Assembly (NCBI GenBank): GCA_945900935.1
Contig: CAMDKT010000268.1
Location: 1 to 7,830 of the forward strand
Length of the DNA stretch: 7,830 nt
Direction of reading: 5' to 3'
Source of the DNA: Candidatus Sulfopaludibacter sp. SbA3
GTDB lineage: Bacteria > Acidobacteriota > Terriglobia > Bryobacterales > Bryobacteraceae
This document shows, piece after piece, positions 5,285-7,830 of the stretch (position 1 is its first letter; each line of letters begins with the position of its first letter). The position numbers were made by a program, and so were the translations under genes. The notes under the pieces are model-generated. The model did not search any database. It was not told the origin of the DNA and was given only the letters and a program-made list of their open reading frames with translations.

Positions 5285-7830
5285 ATGCCCACGATATTCG
5301 AAATGAAAGAACAGGAAGTTCTCCAAACCCCGATTCTGCTGTTCGATTGCGAACTTCGCAACGGACAGCACGAGTACTGGGCGACGCACCAGGTGACGTT
5401 TGCCGGGAACCTGTATTTGCCGACGCTCGTAGACCATAGCCAGTTTGATTTGCGCGCGCAATCGGAGGACGGTATTGACGCGACGGCGAAGATTTCGCTG
5501 ACGCTCGCCAATACGGATTCGCGCTATTCGCAAGTCGAGCGGACGATTGGCTGGAAGGGTGCCAAGCTGACGGTACGCTTCTTGTTCTTCGACATGAAGA
5601 ACGCCGCGGCGGTGACGGAGGACGCGGTGCTATTTCGCGGCATCGCGAACGCGCCGGAGAACATGCGCGAGTCAACGCTGCGGCTTTCGTTCAATAACCG
5701 GCTGAATTTTCAGCGCGTGTTGTTGCCCGAAATTCGTATCCAGAAGCGTTGTCCGTGGATGTTCCCCGGCGACGCGGCACAACGGGTGGAGGCCATTAAC
5801 GGCGGGGCGCGAGGCGCTTACTCGCCGTTCTTCCGTTGCGGCTATTCGGCTGGGGAAACGGGCGGCGTTGGCAACTTGAACGGCACGACGCCGTACACTT
5901 CGTGCGACTACACGCGGAGTTCTTGCGAGCAGCGCGGGATGTTCAAGATCGACGGCGCGAACAAGATCACCAGGCGATTTGGGGGCGTGGAGTTCGTGCC
6001 GTCGAGCGTGCTGGTGCGGGGTTATGGTGAGAAGGGTTCGCACGCCAGCGGGCCGATCGACAACGAGGCGAAGTACAACGACGTGGTGCCTCTGATTTAT
6101 GGCACGGCGTGGGTGCAGCCTCCGGTGACGCTGGCGCGCAACGATGGAAACCTGACGCGGATGGAAGTGCTGCTGGGCGCGGGCGAGATGCAGAGCGTCA
6201 TCAAAATCGTCGTCAACGACATTGAGATTCCGCTGGGGTCGGCGGGCCGCGATATGACTTCGACCGGCTGGTACAACGTAGTCAGCTACGGCAACCGGAC
6301 GGGCGATTTCAATTTAGACTTCAGCGATGGCACGGGCAATCCGGCGGGCGACCCGTATGGAAGCATGGCGGTGGTGTCGGTCGTTGTGCCGAATCGCGTT
6401 CATGAGGGCCGTTCTCTGCCGCGCGTGCAAGCGCTGGTTCAGGGGATGAAGCTGCCGACTTACGATACAAACGAGGCCTTCACCGGCAACGTGTTCACAA
6501 GCAATCCGGCGTGGGTTTTGCTGGACGTTTTACGGCGGAGCGGCTGGGTGGATGGCGAGTTGGATATAGCGAGTTTTGCCAGGACCGCGCTCTATTGTAA
6601 CGATCCGATCAGCACGCTGGATCTGCACGGCAACGCGATCACCATTCCGCGATTCCAGTGCAATCTTGCGCTGCGGCGGAGAAGGAGCGCGGCGGATGTT
6701 CTGCGCGGGATTCGCACGAGCGCGGGGTTGTTATTGAGCTTCGGCAATGGCGGGAAATTGCAGTGCCGGTTCGAGTCGACGCTGGCGGTTCAGCACGCCG
6801 TAAAACCGGGTGGCAGCAATGCGACGGAGCTGTTGTTGAACGGCTGGCCGGCGTACGAATTCGGCGATGGATCGACGGCCGCTGGCGGGCTGCTTCTCGG
6901 CCATGACGGCGCGCCGAAGATCCGGTTCTTCAGCCGCGGTTCGGCTGACGCGCCGAACCGGTTCAGTGTGGAGTTTCAAGACGCGTTCAACGAGTTTCAA
7001 CAGGACAGCGTTTCGCTGGTGGACGTGGAAGACGTGTTGGCGAGCGGGCAGGAGACGAGTGTGGCCCTGCCTGCGCTGGGCCTGGCGAACTTCGATCAGG
7101 CGACGCGGATGGTGAAGTTGCAACTGCTGAAATCGGTGAAGGGCAACTTGTATGTCGAGTTTGAAACCAGCGTTCGCGCCATCGGGCTGCGGCCGGGGGA
7201 TTTGATCACGTTGACCTACAACAAAGAGGGCTTCTTGCGGCAGGCGTTCCGGGTGCTGAAATTGGCACCGGGGCTGAATCACCGGACGACGGTGATCACG
7301 GCGCAGTTTCACAACGATGACTGGTATGTGCTGACGGCGGGCAATGGCGCCGAATCGAGCGGACGGCAGCCGAAGTACGAGTTGGGATTGCCGCGTCCGC
7401 TGGGCGGGTCCGTCATTGATGAAGACGGCATCGCGCAATTTGGAATAACCGAGAGCTACGACGACGGGACGGATGGATCGGCGCAAACGCGGCTGACGGC
7501 AAAGTTCACGACACCTGCGAAGCCTTCGGCGAGCCGCGCGGGTAGCCCGCTGGTTGGGTTCTCAACGTTGTCGCAGGGGACGGGCGGGACGCTGAAGGGC
7601 GATCAGGCGCTTTATTACGCGCTGACGGCGATAGATAGCGGCGGTGCCGAAAGCGGTTTGTCGTTCATCGTCCGCGCCGTGATTCCGCCGGGGACGAACA
7701 CGAATCGGGTCACGCTGCAAGGCCTGAGTTTTAGCGGCGGGACGCAGGCGTTTCATGTTTACCGTGGCGTCAGCCCGCAGCAGTTGAACCGGATCGCGAG
7801 CAATATCACGGTGGCGGCGACGTACACCGA
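5285..7830 (+). CDS. Fused gpL-like Fe-S tail tip protein and gpJ-like central hub (partial at 3' end)
   Basis: The frame from ATG 5285 (GGAGG 5270-5274 and GAGGA 5276-5280 upstream) is open for 848 codons and runs off the right edge. Residues 1-260 resemble lambda gpL and DUF2163-type tail proteins: a beta N-terminus (DATAKISLTLANTDSRYSQ), VLLPEIRIQKRCPWMFPGD, then cysteines 156, 185, 207 and 214 (C-x28-C-x21-C-x6-C) and RRFGGVEF. In lambda gpL such cysteines bind an iron-sulfur cluster. Residues about 265-315 (NDVVPLIYGTAWVQPPVTLA, then LLGAGEMQSV) and 407-440 (NPAWVLLDVLRRSGWVDGEL, then FARTALYCND) match the gpJ/host-specificity hub pattern. The segment to about 735 contains further hub beta domains (for example RPGDLITLTY and the FRVLKLAPG strand). 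From about 743 a TPAKPSAS linker leads to an Fn3/Ig-like domain (ALYYALTAIDSGGAESGLS, FHVYRGV). It would form the tail tip and recognise the host. Confidence 0.75.
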   Translation, partial: MPTIFEMKEQEVLQTPILLFDCELRNGQHEYWATHQVTFAGNLYLPTLVDHSQFDLRAQSEDGIDATAKISLTLANTDSRYSQVERTIGWKGAKLTVRFLFFDMKNAAAVTEDAVLFRGIANAPENMRESTLRLSFNNRLNFQRVLLPEIRIQKRCPWMFPGDAAQRVEAINGGARGAYSPFFRCGYSAGETGGVGNLNGTTPYTSCDYTRSSCEQRGMFKIDGANKITRRFGGVEFVPSSVLVRGYGEKGSHASGPIDNEAKYNDVVPLIYGTAWVQPPVTLARNDGNLTRMEVLLGAGEMQSVIKIVVNDIEIPLGSAGRDMTSTGWYNVVSYGNRTGDFNLDFSDGTGNPAGDPYGSMAVVSVVVPNRVHEGRSLPRVQALVQGMKLPTYDTNEAFTGNVFTSNPAWVLLDVLRRSGWVDGELDIASFARTALYCNDPISTLDLHGNAITIPRFQCNLALRRRRSAADVLRGIRTSAGLLLSFGNGGKLQCRFESTLAVQHAVKPGGSNATELLLNGWPAYEFGDGSTAAGGLLLGHDGAPKIRFFSRGSADAPNRFSVEFQDAFNEFQQDSVSLVDVEDVLASGQETSVALPALGLANFDQATRMVKLQLLKSVKGNLYVEFETSVRAIGLRPGDLITLTYNKEGFLRQAFRVLKLAPGLNHRTTVITAQFHNDDWYVLTAGNGAESSGRQPKYELGLPRPLGGSVIDEDGIAQFGITESYDDGTDGSAQTRLTAKFTTPAKPSASRAGSPLVGFSTLSQGTGGTLKGDQALYYALTAIDSGGAESGLSFIVRAVIPPGTNTNRVTLQGLSFSGGTQAFHVYRGVSPQQLNRIASNITVAATYT

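Noticed and set aside
6731..7486. 251-codon open frame on the minus strand
   Set aside because: It lies wholly opposite the hub gene, whose protein has recognisable hub motifs. The reverse product is arginine/glutamine-rich without domains, as expected from an antisense shadow of GC-rich coding DNA.
1..7830. tRNA, rRNA, CRISPR array, insertion sequence or attachment site
   Set aside because: I looked on both strands and saw no regularly spaced repeats, cloverleaf-like segments, transposase motifs or terminal inverted repeats.

Overview
The window is a compact, GC-rich tail-morphogenesis module of a siphovirus-like element (a prophage or a phage-derived particle such as a gene transfer agent). 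It lies entirely on the + strand and both ends are cut. Composition is about 60% G+C by eye and uniform, and codon use looks even across the genes. Nothing fixes the host. The style of the proteins recalls prophages of GC-rich soil bacteria such as Acidobacteriota, but that is a weak inference.

Layout: 2-184 is the C-terminal end of a charged coiled-coil protein. 195-941 is a probable head-tail connector carrying an Ig/Fn3-like domain. 946-1440 is a tail-completion/terminator-like protein. 1441-1676 is a non-coding gap with two terminator-like hairpins in tandem. 1677-2846 is the major tail tube protein. 2850-3215 and 3212-3541 form a tail assembly chaperone pair of the lambda G/GT type, joined by a -1 ribosomal frameshift at a textbook A AAA AAC site directly before the first stop codon. 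3531-4100 is a very short tape-measure-like protein. 4111-4467 and 4471-5259 are two tandem paralogous distal-tail (DUF2460-like) proteins, the second with an added C-terminal beta-sandwich-like domain. 5285 to the window end is a very long open frame joining a lambda gpL-like four-cysteine domain to a gpJ-like central hub and a terminal Fn3-like domain.

The gene order follows lambda (U-V-G/T-H-M-L-K-I-J) and also the alphaproteobacterial gene transfer agent tail: tube, chaperone, tape measure, DUF2460 distal tail, Fe-S hub, host-specificity hub. The departures are informative. The tape measure is only 189 residues and predicts an unusually short tail. The distal-tail gene is duplicated. The L-like and J-like parts are one polypeptide, with no K/I-like peptidase gene between them. 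The Ig/Fn3-like module at the end of the hub resembles the one in the first complete gene. Intergenic spaces are mostly 3-25 nt or overlaps, consistent with one transcription unit. The exceptions are the 236-nt gap before the tube gene and a 13-bp hairpin just inside the chaperone gene, so the tube gene is bracketed by RNA structures that could set its dose.
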